A stretch of DNA of 64,000 bases from Iris pallida (lineage: Eukaryota; Streptophyta; Magnoliopsida; Asparagales; Iridaceae), in the NCBI GenBank assembly GCA_029216955.1, contig JANAVB010002199.1, positions 17,218,293 through 17,282,292 on the forward strand, written 5' to 3'. Under the pieces are notes generated by a model. It saw nothing but the letters and a program-made list of their open reading frames with translations. It was not told the DNA's origin and ran no database searches. Of the stretch, positions 27,801 to 39,800 are shown piece by piece. The position numbers were made by a program, and so were the translations under genes. Positions within the stretch are counted from its first letter, which is position 1. The number at the start of each line of letters is the position of its first letter.

Positions 27801-30800
27801 ACGAAGTAATTTGCCACAAGGAATTCCTTTCCTCAGGGCGTTCCATTGCTCGGAAGAATGCAAGATGAAGTGAATTCCTTGAGGCAAAGGACCTGCAAAG
27901 GAATTCACTTCATCTTGCATTCTTTCGAGCAATGGAACGCCCTGAGGAAAAGGAATTTCTTGTGGCAAATCACTTCGTCGTGCATCGTCGGAGCAATGTA
28001 ACACCTTGAACAAAGAACTCATTGCGGCAAAGGAACACCGTACATAGTCCGAGGGAATCGACGTGCGGGTGCTTCGACAGAGTATGGGTTGGCAATAAAT
28101 CCAAACCCAGGGGCTCTTCTAGAAACTGACATCATGGCACACAGTCGATGAAGTGCACAAAAACAGACAGTCCACTAGGCACATCTCAGTCTTCTGAAGG
28201 ACTTCACCACCAAAGCTTCTTCGAACGAGGAGATCGACAACCAAGAGGAAAGCGTCTTGCCAAGGTGGGGGATCGGTAGAGTCCATCTCCACAAGAAAAG
28301 CTAAGTGAGACGAGAACAAACTCTCCCTACACTACTGCCATTTATAGACAAGGAACAACTCGTACTCATGCGCCAAGTGGCAGCCACTTCGAATTCAATT
28401 CAATTAATTTGCATCAATACCAATGCATCTGCCCCTTCTCAAGTAAATCTAAGTAAGACGAGAACAAACTCTCCCAACTACTGCCATTTATATGCCATTA
28501 ATACCAATGAATCTGCCCCTTCGAATTCTGCCAACTTTGAGGGTTTCAATTTTACTCAAATATTAATCAAATATTCGAAAATTAATACCAATGAATCTGT
28601 CCCTTCTCAATTTTGTGAGTATAGATCGGCTTATTGCAAAAAAAAACGTTCAAAAATTTAATCAAATATTCGAAAAATAGAAATATTGAGATTAGAAACT
28701 TCACATTCTTAAATATGTTGTCAAATTTTGTTAATTAATCATGTTTCCACCACTTTTTTGTGCCAATTAAATGGAGTATGGCATTACAAGAGTTAAAACG
28801 AAAGAAAATGCTATTCTCCGTGTTTTATTAAACGGAGAATAGCATTCTCCGTTTCCAATTACACGGAGAATAGCATTCCCAGTGTTAAAACGATTGAGGA
28901 TTCTATTCGCCGTTTAATTTGGAACGGAGAATGGCATTCTCTGTCTAACTTGAAACAGAGAATAACATTTCCAGTGTTAAAAACACATTAGAATGTTCAT
29001 TCTCCGTTTTAATTTAAACGGAGAATGATATTTTCCGTGTCATTTGAAACGGAGAATGCTATTCTCCGCTTTGAATTACACGGAGAATGCCGTTCCCAGT
29101 ATTAAAACGATTGAGTATTAAAACGATTTAGAATGTGAGCATCTGCCCCTTCAAAATGACTTTTATACATATAAAAAAGATGAAGTGAAAAAGTTGTCTT
29201 GTGTGAATGACATCTTGCCACGTAGGAAAGACATTGTCTTAAGTCAACGACGTTTCATTTGATTCCATTTGCTCTTAGTCGCTATTTCGCTTTCGTACTT
29301 TAGAATTACGAAAACCGTGACCCGATTTTTTATAAACTCTACAAGTTCTAGGCTTCGGGATAGTCTGACTTACTGTAGGCTGGCTTGATTTCCCTTGAGA
29401 AGGCCTTCCTTTTGTTGATACCGGATTTGGCTCTTTTAAAGCTTCATGCACTCCATGAACTACATCAGCTACCATTTGTTCTTCTTTACCAATATCGGTC
29501 ATCATTTCTTTCAACTCCATCAGAACAGACGACATCAACTCCGTTCCCCTCTCTTGAATTTTGCTTGATTTTTTTACAATAGTATGTAAACAGATTAACT
29601 TGTTCATTAATACCACCATACCTTCTGCTCTCAATACTGTCTGGGTGGATGAATCTTCTTTCTGAGCCAGGTCCGGAGAGATAACTCTCTTTGCAATCCT
29701 TGAGCCAACGAGATTTTATCAAGTTCTTTGTAATATCTCCAATTTGCAATCTCTTCGTTGCTGAAAAAATATGCCGACAAGGAATCCCCTTGGTCTACAT
29801 CCACAAGCATTCATAATTTATGATGTTGTCGGCCGGATCAAATTTAACCTTCCGGTTGACACTGTTTGGCGACATATACTTTTGGATAGTGCAAACTTCT
29901 GCCTCTCTTACGATGTGATGATGGAGAACAGTATATGCATCAGAACGTGTGTTTTTCTTCCTTACCTCTATAAACACCATTTTAGTGTAAATTGTGACAA
30001 ATTTATCTTCTATTACGGCCATGCTAGTTTGATTCATAACTGGTGTTGAGAGTTTATCAGTGACATGCTTACTCATCTGGCCGTAACGTAAGGCCGCCAA
30101 ACCGAAGTCACAATTTTGAAGGGCCTTCCATAGTGGCAGCTTCTCATTCAAAAATCTTTTTAGAAATGCGTTCATAGATTCACATCTATTTGTTGCAGTA
30201 GAACCGCCAAAGAAATGCCCACGTAGGAATGTGTCCGCCCATCGCTGCCTCGTTCTGTACAATGCAGTGGTCCACTCATTGTTCTCTACATTATAATCCG
30301 TTAGCATCTGCTGCCAACGGTTTTCAAATTCTTCGAATGAATAGTACATGTTTAGAAAATATGGACAGTGTCACGCCCCGATTCGGTAGAATCGATAGTC
30401 GTCCCCCGGGCGTGATGCCATGCAAGCCTAAGTTACGCTTGCACAAGGCGGTTCATAAGGTCATCCGATACAACAGCATATATATATAAGAGTACGCAGA
30501 GAAATTGAACACATTCATATAGAAGGAAAACTCAAGCTTTATTGATAATGAACATCATGTTACAGACTCGATATAAGGACGCCGCGCGGGCTTTTTACAA
30601 ACTGACTCCATTACAAAATGAAGGCTGATGAGATAGCCATTCCATACATTTCATCCCTGATTACAACCGGCATTTCAAAACCACCTGGGATAGTGGGCAG
30701 TCGCTCCATCTGTCTTCTAGCTTTCAACAGCGGAGTCTTCAAAAGAGATTGGATCCAAGCTTCGACCGCACGAACGAAGCTTCAAAACACACGAGCGTTT

Positions 30801-33800
30801 CCTTCTTTCACGTGGCACGCTCCTCCTGATTTAGCGTACCTGTGGAGAGAGCGAGGATCAGTACAATCAACATGTACTGGCGAGTGACTAATTAATTTCC
30901 GGGCTCTCATTTGGTTCAAGAATAGATAAAAATCATATGACTTCCTTTTTGATGATCTTTCTAGCCACCCTAAACATTTTATACAAAGCATTTTGACGTT
31001 ATCGTTACCTTCCATGCTCATTGTTAACAATTATACCAAGTGTTTAATGTGAAGGTCACTGGCAATAACTAGCCATTTGGACATAGCCTGGTAATACGGG
31101 ACCCTTGCAACGCAAGTAGCGAGCTCCGATGCAAGTCCCCGTCTTACCGGTTGCTTCATACCCAGCTCGGCTATAACCTGTTTCTTCCTAGGCCGAGTCG
31201 GTCCCGTGGCCCCGGGTTGCCGCTCGAAGAAACCATCGCCCTTGTCGACAAGTTGTCCAAGACCGTAATCGATTCATTTACTTGTTTGTTTTGCAGGCTT
31301 GTAATAATTCTATCTCTTTTCTACGCAACACATCTTTTTCTCCTCTAACCCATAGGACTTGTATTCTTTAAGCAATTCATTCAATTACGATATCATTACC
31401 TGAGTTCATATTTTGAAATAGAGGGTCGAGACGAAGGAGGTCAGCCACTCACCTTGAGTTTTGCTTGAGGCAAGGGACTTGTTGGCTGCGCTAGACGTCG
31501 CCTACGCGATCACCTGAAATCGCACAAGCAACCGATTAGAACACTGTATTATGCAAGAGTTCGATAGGAAATGCGAGCTCGAAATGTAAACCATGAAAAC
31601 CATCGAAAACATTCACGAAAACGCATTCAGAAAACCAAAGCCAAAACCAACGCAAGCGGCGTGAAAAGCAGAGCAACGGGAGGTCTCTCCCGACTCAGCC
31701 GCAGAGTCAATCCTCGAGGCGCTACCCGCTGAATGTGGGACTTTGGTTCCGAAGAAGCCATTCCATAACGTGGAATGGATCTTAATTCAACCGTTCCCGT
31801 TCGAACGATTCGATCGATCCCGACCTATCGGTCCCGATAGCGACAGTGTTCCTTTCTCGCGCACCCAGTGGACGGACAACGGGGCACGATGTAGGGACGG
31901 GGCACTACAGACAGTAACTAAAGTTGTAATATTGTAACAACAACATACTTCAAAGTAAAGTAGCAAGTGTGCGATGTACCTTTTAATCAGAAGACTCAAT
32001 TTATTGTGAAAACCCTCTCGGTGTACATGTTTGGCAGCATTGTTTAGGATATGCCATGAGCACGTTCGATGAACTACGCTGGGCATTAAATCCTCAATTT
32101 CCTTATTCATGGATCTACATCCATCCGTGAGAACTGTTACTGGTAATTTGCCATTCATACACTCTTGGAATTTTTCTAGAACCCAAGAATATGTCTCTGC
32201 AGTCTCATTATGGATCATTGCAAACCCAAACACACAAGTCATTGCATGATTGTTTGTATCCACTAGAACCACCAACGGCATTTGACTTTTACTTGTTTTA
32301 TATGTAGATTCAAATGCTAGTGAATCTCCAAATAATTCGTAATCGAATCGACATGCACCGTCAGCCCAAAAGAGATGGGTCAATCTGGAATCTTCGTCTA
32401 CCTTGTACGCCTAGAAGAAATCTGGGTCAATGTCCTCCTTAGATTGAATAAATGTAAGTGTTGTCGTAGCATCAACATCGTCTAGTGCTCTACTATCTTG
32501 AGCTAGAACGTTGTATAAATCCTTTTTCGTCCATCCAACCTTATCCCAGCCACCTTTCTTGTGGACAATTAAATTCCATATCGCTCCAGTCCCCAACCCT
32601 GATTGCTTCATAATCTTAAATTCTTCCAACTCTGCGGGTGATATCTTATGATGGGATCTCAAAAAAACTAATTCATAATCATTCGCCAGGCTGTGGTTGT
32701 GAAGTACATAAATTTTTTTGACGGCCCACATCTTTGTAGAATCGATGTACCCAATACGAAAAATTACTTTACAGCCACTTCTGCTTTCACTTCTTGGCTC
32801 ACGAACCATGTTAGGAGCTTTCTTGTATTTCTTGTGTCTGAATCCCGCATTCGAACAACACCAACTACGAACCATCCCCATCCCAGACTTGTTTTTCTTT
32901 ACCTCGTTCTTTCTAATACTGAAACCATATGCTTTTGAATATATCCGGTAGAATGTCTCTGCTTCTTAAATAGAGTTGAACTGTAGGCCAACAATATCTT
33001 CTTCTAAGAGTTGTTTTGGATCTTTGTTAATGTTGGCAGACTGCAATATTTTTTTGATCGTCGCTGCATCGAAATCCAATGGAGATTCACCGTCGTCCCT
33101 AAGAACAAAATAAAATAAAATAAATATGAGAAATAAATGTAAAAATATAATACATTTCTTAAATCCATTAGAAAGGGTGATACGAAATAACATTTCGTTG
33201 TTTGCGTTGATGTCGTTGTTATGATGTATTCTTCCGGTGTTTTCTTTATCTTGTTCTTTACTGTCTCCTAAGTTAACAGCTTCCAAACTTTGCTCATCTT
33301 CCAAATCATCTGACACTCCTTTTGAAAGGAAGCTTTCTTCATCGACTAAATCTTTCACACGACGATCAGTTTCTCCATGTGACGTCGATATTGAAGAAAA
33401 TAGAGTGTGTTAGAAACCAGCAGAAGAAACGAAGGACAAAAAACAATACAAGAAGAAAGAGTAATGCTATTCGTACCTCCAAATTGTCCCTCTAATATAT
33501 AGCCCTCCCATCTGATGTGGCATGTTAAATAATAGTGTGTGTCATCTGATATGACTGATGACATGGCAAATTTTAATCCAAAAAGTTAACTACCCAATTT
33601 TTTCCATAATAATTTAACGTTAATATCAATGTTAATTTAATGTTAATATTAATGCTAATGTTAATGTTAATATTAATATTAATATTATTGTTAATGTTAA
33701 CGATAATATTAATTTTAATGTTAATGTTAATGTTAACATTAACTTTAATGTTAATTTTTATTTTTAGTTTTATTTTTAAAAAAATTTGCCACGTCAGCTG

Positions 33801-36800
33801 CCAGATCAACATATCACGTCAGCTGCCACGTAAGGATGGACAGTTTGAAAGTGCAATTTGGAGGTACAAAAAGCATTATTCAGGAAGAAACAACTTCCAG
33901 CAAGACAACAACACAACCTTTTCGTCTTCCTTGTACCTCCGCCACGTGGCCCTCTTTTGATGGCTCATGAAAAATCTTGACTGATTCTAGGAGCAAGCAT
34001 AATTTTAAGAAAACAACTTCCGACAACACAACTTTCTCGTCTTCTGGGTACATGTATTATTAAATTGTGTAGCTAATAACGCATGAGGAAGCATGCAACA
34101 GCATTTTCCACGTGGCCCTCTTCTGTAGGATAACGCATGCAGCAGCATTTAATGCTACGCAACCCTATTGTCTTGTTATGTGTTATGTATCCTATGTGGC
34201 ATGAGGCAGAAGACAATATCTTGCATAGGCGGCAAGATTATATTCACAAATGACAATAAGTTTAAAAAGTCATCTCCAATGCAAAAAAGTATTGAAAAGA
34301 CAATACAAAGTAATTTTTTACAACTTCCAAGACAACTTTTACTCTTCTAATGATATGGTATCAGTGTTTATTATTAAATTGTGTAGGATTACGCATGCAG
34401 CAGCATTTAATGCTACGGGATCTTTTGTGTAAAGAACGCAACCTGTGAGAGAGAACCCGAGAGAGAGAGAGAAAAAGAGAGTGTGGGAGATGGGATAAAG
34501 AGAAAGGATCGAGCTCGACTAGATTTTAAACTTAAAATTCAATTTTTGGTTTTCATTACTAATAACTAGTTCGCACGTACGAGTTTAGACGAAAACTAAC
34601 CGTGCCTCGAGCAACGTGACATCAGCTAGCTAGGTTTCTAATACCGTGGCATTCCTGTTAATTTAAAATTTACAATATTATTGAAACTAATATTAATACT
34701 AAAATTTAAAATAGTTTTTGATTTAACATTTACTTCAAACTAGTTAAAGTTAAAATTGCATTCTTTTTTATTTAAAATGTAATTGGAACTACAATTAATA
34801 TTAACATTCGCTTGTCCCGTAGTTTAAGTCCTATTTTACTGCTTCTTGCTTCAGTCTATGCACCCAAAGAACATGATTGTTCAAGTCGAACGCGTGCACA
34901 GCACGTTCCCTCGATGCAAGGCTTGACGTAGCCCTTGCTTGTCAAGTCGTTGCACAAACACATTAGAAAAGAGTTTTATTGGGCTATCGAAGTATAGCAA
35001 GCACCGTCCCGTGTCACGTGCATTTGTTAAGCAGTGAAAGGGTGTGAAGGCCACTGGCAATGTCAAGCCATCACGGACTATAGCTGGGTTAGACGGCGAC
35101 CCTTTTGCGGTGGGCCGAATCGGTCCCTTGGCCTAGGAATGGATTGGTTGAAGGAGCAATACACAAGAATAGACTGCCATATTGGCAGGATTATTTTTGG
35201 TATTCCCGGTGAGGCAGAGTTTTTATTTTCCGGTGAGGCAGAGTTTTCACCATCGACTTGATTCCAGGGACGACACCAGTATCGGAGAGAGTCTACAGGA
35301 TGGCACCTTCAAAGTTGGAAATCTTGTACAAGATGATTGAAGAACTCAGAACCAAAGGATTCATTCGTGCTAGTGGATCACCTTGGGGAGCACCGATGCT
35401 TCTTGTGAAGAAGAAGGATGGTACGTCAAGATTATGTGTTGATTATCGTACATTGATGACTTATTTGATCAGCTCAAGGGAGTGGCTGTATTCTCGAATA
35501 TTGACTTACAGTCATGAGGGTACCATCAGATCAGAGTCAGAGAGCAAGTCATCCCGAAGACATCATTCAGATCGAGGTATGGACATTGGAAGTTCCTTGT
35601 TATGCCATTTGGAGCGACCAGTGTGCCAGTCGTATTCATAGACCCCATGAATCGTATCTTCATGCACTATTTGGATCAGTTCGTGATTGTGTTCATGGAC
35701 GACATCTTAGTCTATAGCTGTAGTGCCCCGTCCCTACATCGTGCCCCGTACTTCGTCCATGGGGTACGCGAGAAAGGAACACTGTCGCTATCGATTCGGT
35801 CGGGACCGATAGGTCGGGATCGATCGACTCGATCGAACGGGAACGGTTGAATTAAGATCCATTCTCTCGCCTGAAGTAAACTCAAGGTGAGTGGCTGACC
35901 CTTCTCTTCTCGACCCCCTTCCTAGGTAAATCGATAATGTTGTTGCGAATGAAAGGATAAATGCAAGGGCACGAACACGGGAAAAGGATTGAGTTTTCAA
36001 AGATAATGTAGGCTATGTCTTAATAACTAAAAGAAAAATATGTCTTTGCACGGTTATGGACAACTTGTCGACAAGGCGGTAGTTTCCTCGAGCAGCAACC
36101 CGGGGCCACGGGACCGTTTCGGCCTAGGAGGAAACAGGGTATAGTCGTACATAAGGTTTCAGCACAGGTTAAGTGGAGACTTGCATCGGAGCTAGCTACT
36201 TGCGTTGAAAGGACCCCGATTAACAAGGCTATCCGTCCAGGATGGCTTGTGATGCCAGTGACGTCGAAGAGGGACGAGGCGAAGGAGGTCAGCCACTTGC
36301 CTTAGACTTGCTTCAAGCGAGCGACTGGTTGGCTGCGCTGACGTCGCCTACGCGATCACCTGCAACCCGCTGAATATGGGACTTGGTTCCAGAGAAGCCA
36401 TTCCATAACGTGGAATGGATCTTAATTCAACCGTTCCCGTTCGATCGACCCGGCCGATTCCGACCTATCGGTCCCAACCGAATCGGTAGCGACATTGTTC
36501 CTTTCTCGTGCACCCTGTCACGACCCGCACCCGGAGTAAGGGCATGAGTGCGTGACAGCGTCCCAGCCTACACCGCAGAAACGACGTAGAACGCTGTCTA
36601 GTTCTACTATCTAACAACAGTTATAATATCAAAACCTGTCGAGAACGGTCAACTCCGAATGGAGGACAAGCAATGACAATATAATATACTCAATCACAAG
36701 CTCTAAGAAATATAGATGATACCGAAAGATAAAGACAACAAGATATGAAATATCATCCAAAAGATCCAACACAGAAATAATACAAGTCTAGAGTCAACAA

Positions 36801-39800
36801 TCTCAATACAATACGAAAATAATATTGGAATCTATGAATCGAATCGATGCAAAGGATAAGTCCCGTTTGAGCAAATGCTGATTTTAGTTGATCTGGTGTG
36901 CAAACTATGCTTTTACGCTGGACGATAAGAGGTCGACATTTTGCCTTATTCAGTAAAGTGTCCGTAAAACCAAATCGTCGCCTTGCAACGGAGTGTGGCA
37001 TGGGCGCGGTAGGCCAAATCAACCGAGTAGTTCAATGGAGGGAATTATGTATGGTATTTATGGTGCACATTATTAGGACGGGTTGCGACCGTCCAGTGTT
37101 GTGATAAGCTATGATATCAGTAAGTTTGGGATCCTTCGGATATTGGGCTAGCAACCCGTATCGAAGCGATCATAGGCTTACACATAAGGATGCCAAAGAT
37201 GCATTACGGTGCGAAACATCATGACCTTCATATAGATAGGACCGGTGGGCTGAGATTAGCGCTAGGTGCAGGCGCAGGACCTGCCACCCTTATGCATATG
37301 TTTAAGTTTATGATTGGTTGGTTGAGTGAAATGATATGATTTCTTATGTAAAGTTCTAACCATGCAGGCTAGACAAAATGGGACAGAGATGAGCACGATC
37401 ACTATATTTATGTTAAGATTATGTCTAACTATATCTGCCGCAGGGACACGGTAGTGGACAGGTTCAGGATATGTTCGGCTCGAGGCGGGGCTCGGCTTGG
37501 ACGTGCCGAGATATGGAGTCCTTAGCGTTCAAGAGGAGCTACCACATTGGCATTCGGACTTGCGACATGGAGATGTTCAGCCAAAGACTACTTGTTGGCT
37601 ATAAAGAGGCATAATGTATGGAACAATGTACTCCTTTGTGAGCTAGAGTGATCATGAGCGTTGTAGCCAATTGGCATGTTAAGTTGGGCTATTCAGAGCC
37701 ATTGTAACCTTCAGTTCATTATCAATAAAAGGGATTCTTGTTGTATTCTACGTTTTCCTTCAGCTGCTTATGTTATCAATTTGAGCTATAAACACTATTG
37801 TGAATCTGTTATCTTGCCTTGCACAAGCGCAACTCCAGGCTCGTGCGACATCACGTCCCAGCGAGGACGATGATTCGGGTGAAAACTTGATAATGATGAA
37901 GACGGTAACTCGGTCGACAATCGTAAGTATCGAGGTATGATCGGGAAAATTTAACAGTAGCATTAATATTAAATCGACATTGGCTTTTCTGTTAATTTAA
38001 AATTTACAATATAATTGAAACTAATATTACGAAAATGCTATTTGGCTCCCAAAAAATTTGGGTGATACCATCTTCCATTATGTGGCATATGACATGGTTG
38101 CTAACATGAAAGCTGACATGGCAAAATTTAACAATAAAATTAATATTAAAATTAACATTAATAGTAAATAAATAATTTAATATTAAATTAACATTAATTA
38201 ATATTAACATTAACATTAATATTAACATTAATATTAATATTAACATTAACATTAGCATTAGCATTAACATTAACATTAATATCAATATTAATATTGACAT
38301 TAACATTAACATTAACATTAAAAAAATTTGGAAAATTAATTTTTGGGGTTAAAATTTGCCATGTCAGCTGTTATGTCATCTGCCATGTCAGATGCCACAT
38401 AATGGGAGATGGCATCACCCAAATATGTTGGGAGCCCAAACGACTAATTGCTAATATTAATACAGTGGCATTACCGTTATTTTCCAATAGATTCGTGCCT
38501 TGTTCGGTCACACCCCTCCACGAGCGGGTTACACCCCCGAAACGAGGGGTTAAATAGCCTTTTCCAAAGAAGAGAACCCATCCGACTAGAGAGAAACAAA
38601 GGAGAGAAGAAGAAGAACAGTCGTAATGGAGAGGACCAAGAGCAAGATCAACTGCAGCGGATGGGCCATCATCCCTACCGAGATTCTCTCGATAATATTG
38701 GTACTGTCGGGGATGCCGGCGGACGAGGTAATGTGCAACGTGGTCCCAGTTTGTCGTTCGTGGTGGAAGGCGCTCAACGGTCCCTTAGACTATTGGTCTA
38801 ACGTCGACTTGGTACAGTGGTGCCGGAGGACCCAGCAAACCGCTGAGATTAGTTTGACCGTAAAGAAGCTCGTGGCTCGCAGTGGGGGATATCTAGGGTC
38901 CTTCTCCGCGTACAAGCTCGACGAAGCAGCCTTCTGTTTTGCATGTTTAAGGCCAGTACAAAATTTTATTTGGTCTTATTCTAATACTTTATTTTTTCTA
39001 TTACAAAATTTTACGTATACTTTTGTTAATTTCTATTGATGTTTTCCCATTTTTATAATACAGTGGGAAATTTCTAAGGGTGCTGCGCATTCCGAAGTGC
39101 GACGTGAGTGATGAAACTTTCGTGAGACACTTGGAGTTTCTCCCGGTGCTGGAAGAACTCGACATTAGCTACTGCCTCTATATCACGTCGACTGGAATAT
39201 TTTCCGCTGGAAAGTATTGCTACCGTCTGGTCAAGCTGAGTAGGAATATGCCCCCTCCAGATTTCATGCTCAGGAACAGATTCATGCTGGACACGCATAA
39301 CGAGACGGAGGAAAAGGCCGTGGCTGATTCGATGCTGCGTCTCGAGCACCTACATATGGGATTCGGCATGTTCAATGGAGACACGCTGCGATCTATCATA
39401 TGCAACTGCAAGGGTCTTCGCGTGCTCGACATACGTGGGTGCTTCAACGTGCACTTCGACGACGACCTCTGGAAAAAAATTTATTTAATACAGACGTTTA
39501 AACGACCCTTTGATGATGTAATCCCAGTCCCAGGGTAACCTGGATACGAGATGTATAATGATTTAGATATCATCAATCATTCCTGGGATGAATGGTGAAA
39601 ACATTAGCATGCATGCATTTTTTTATATTTTTCACCAGTCTACATATACGTACTTTGTACGTATTTTAATTAGAATATTATAAAGTCAGTTGTCATATTT
39701 TCGTCTTTTTCAGGTGACTATTTATATGTCAAGAGATTCGAAGTACAATTTTTTTTAATTTTTTTTTCTATTGAGACTAATAACCTTTAGAAAATGGTAA

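Noticed and set aside
33573..33960. Asn-Ile or Met-Leu repeat proteins
   Set aside because: Translation of the hexamer array inside a MITE.
36753..38318. Short frames between 36.7 and 38.3 kb
   Set aside because: They overlap LTR fragments and a MITE array and show no domain.
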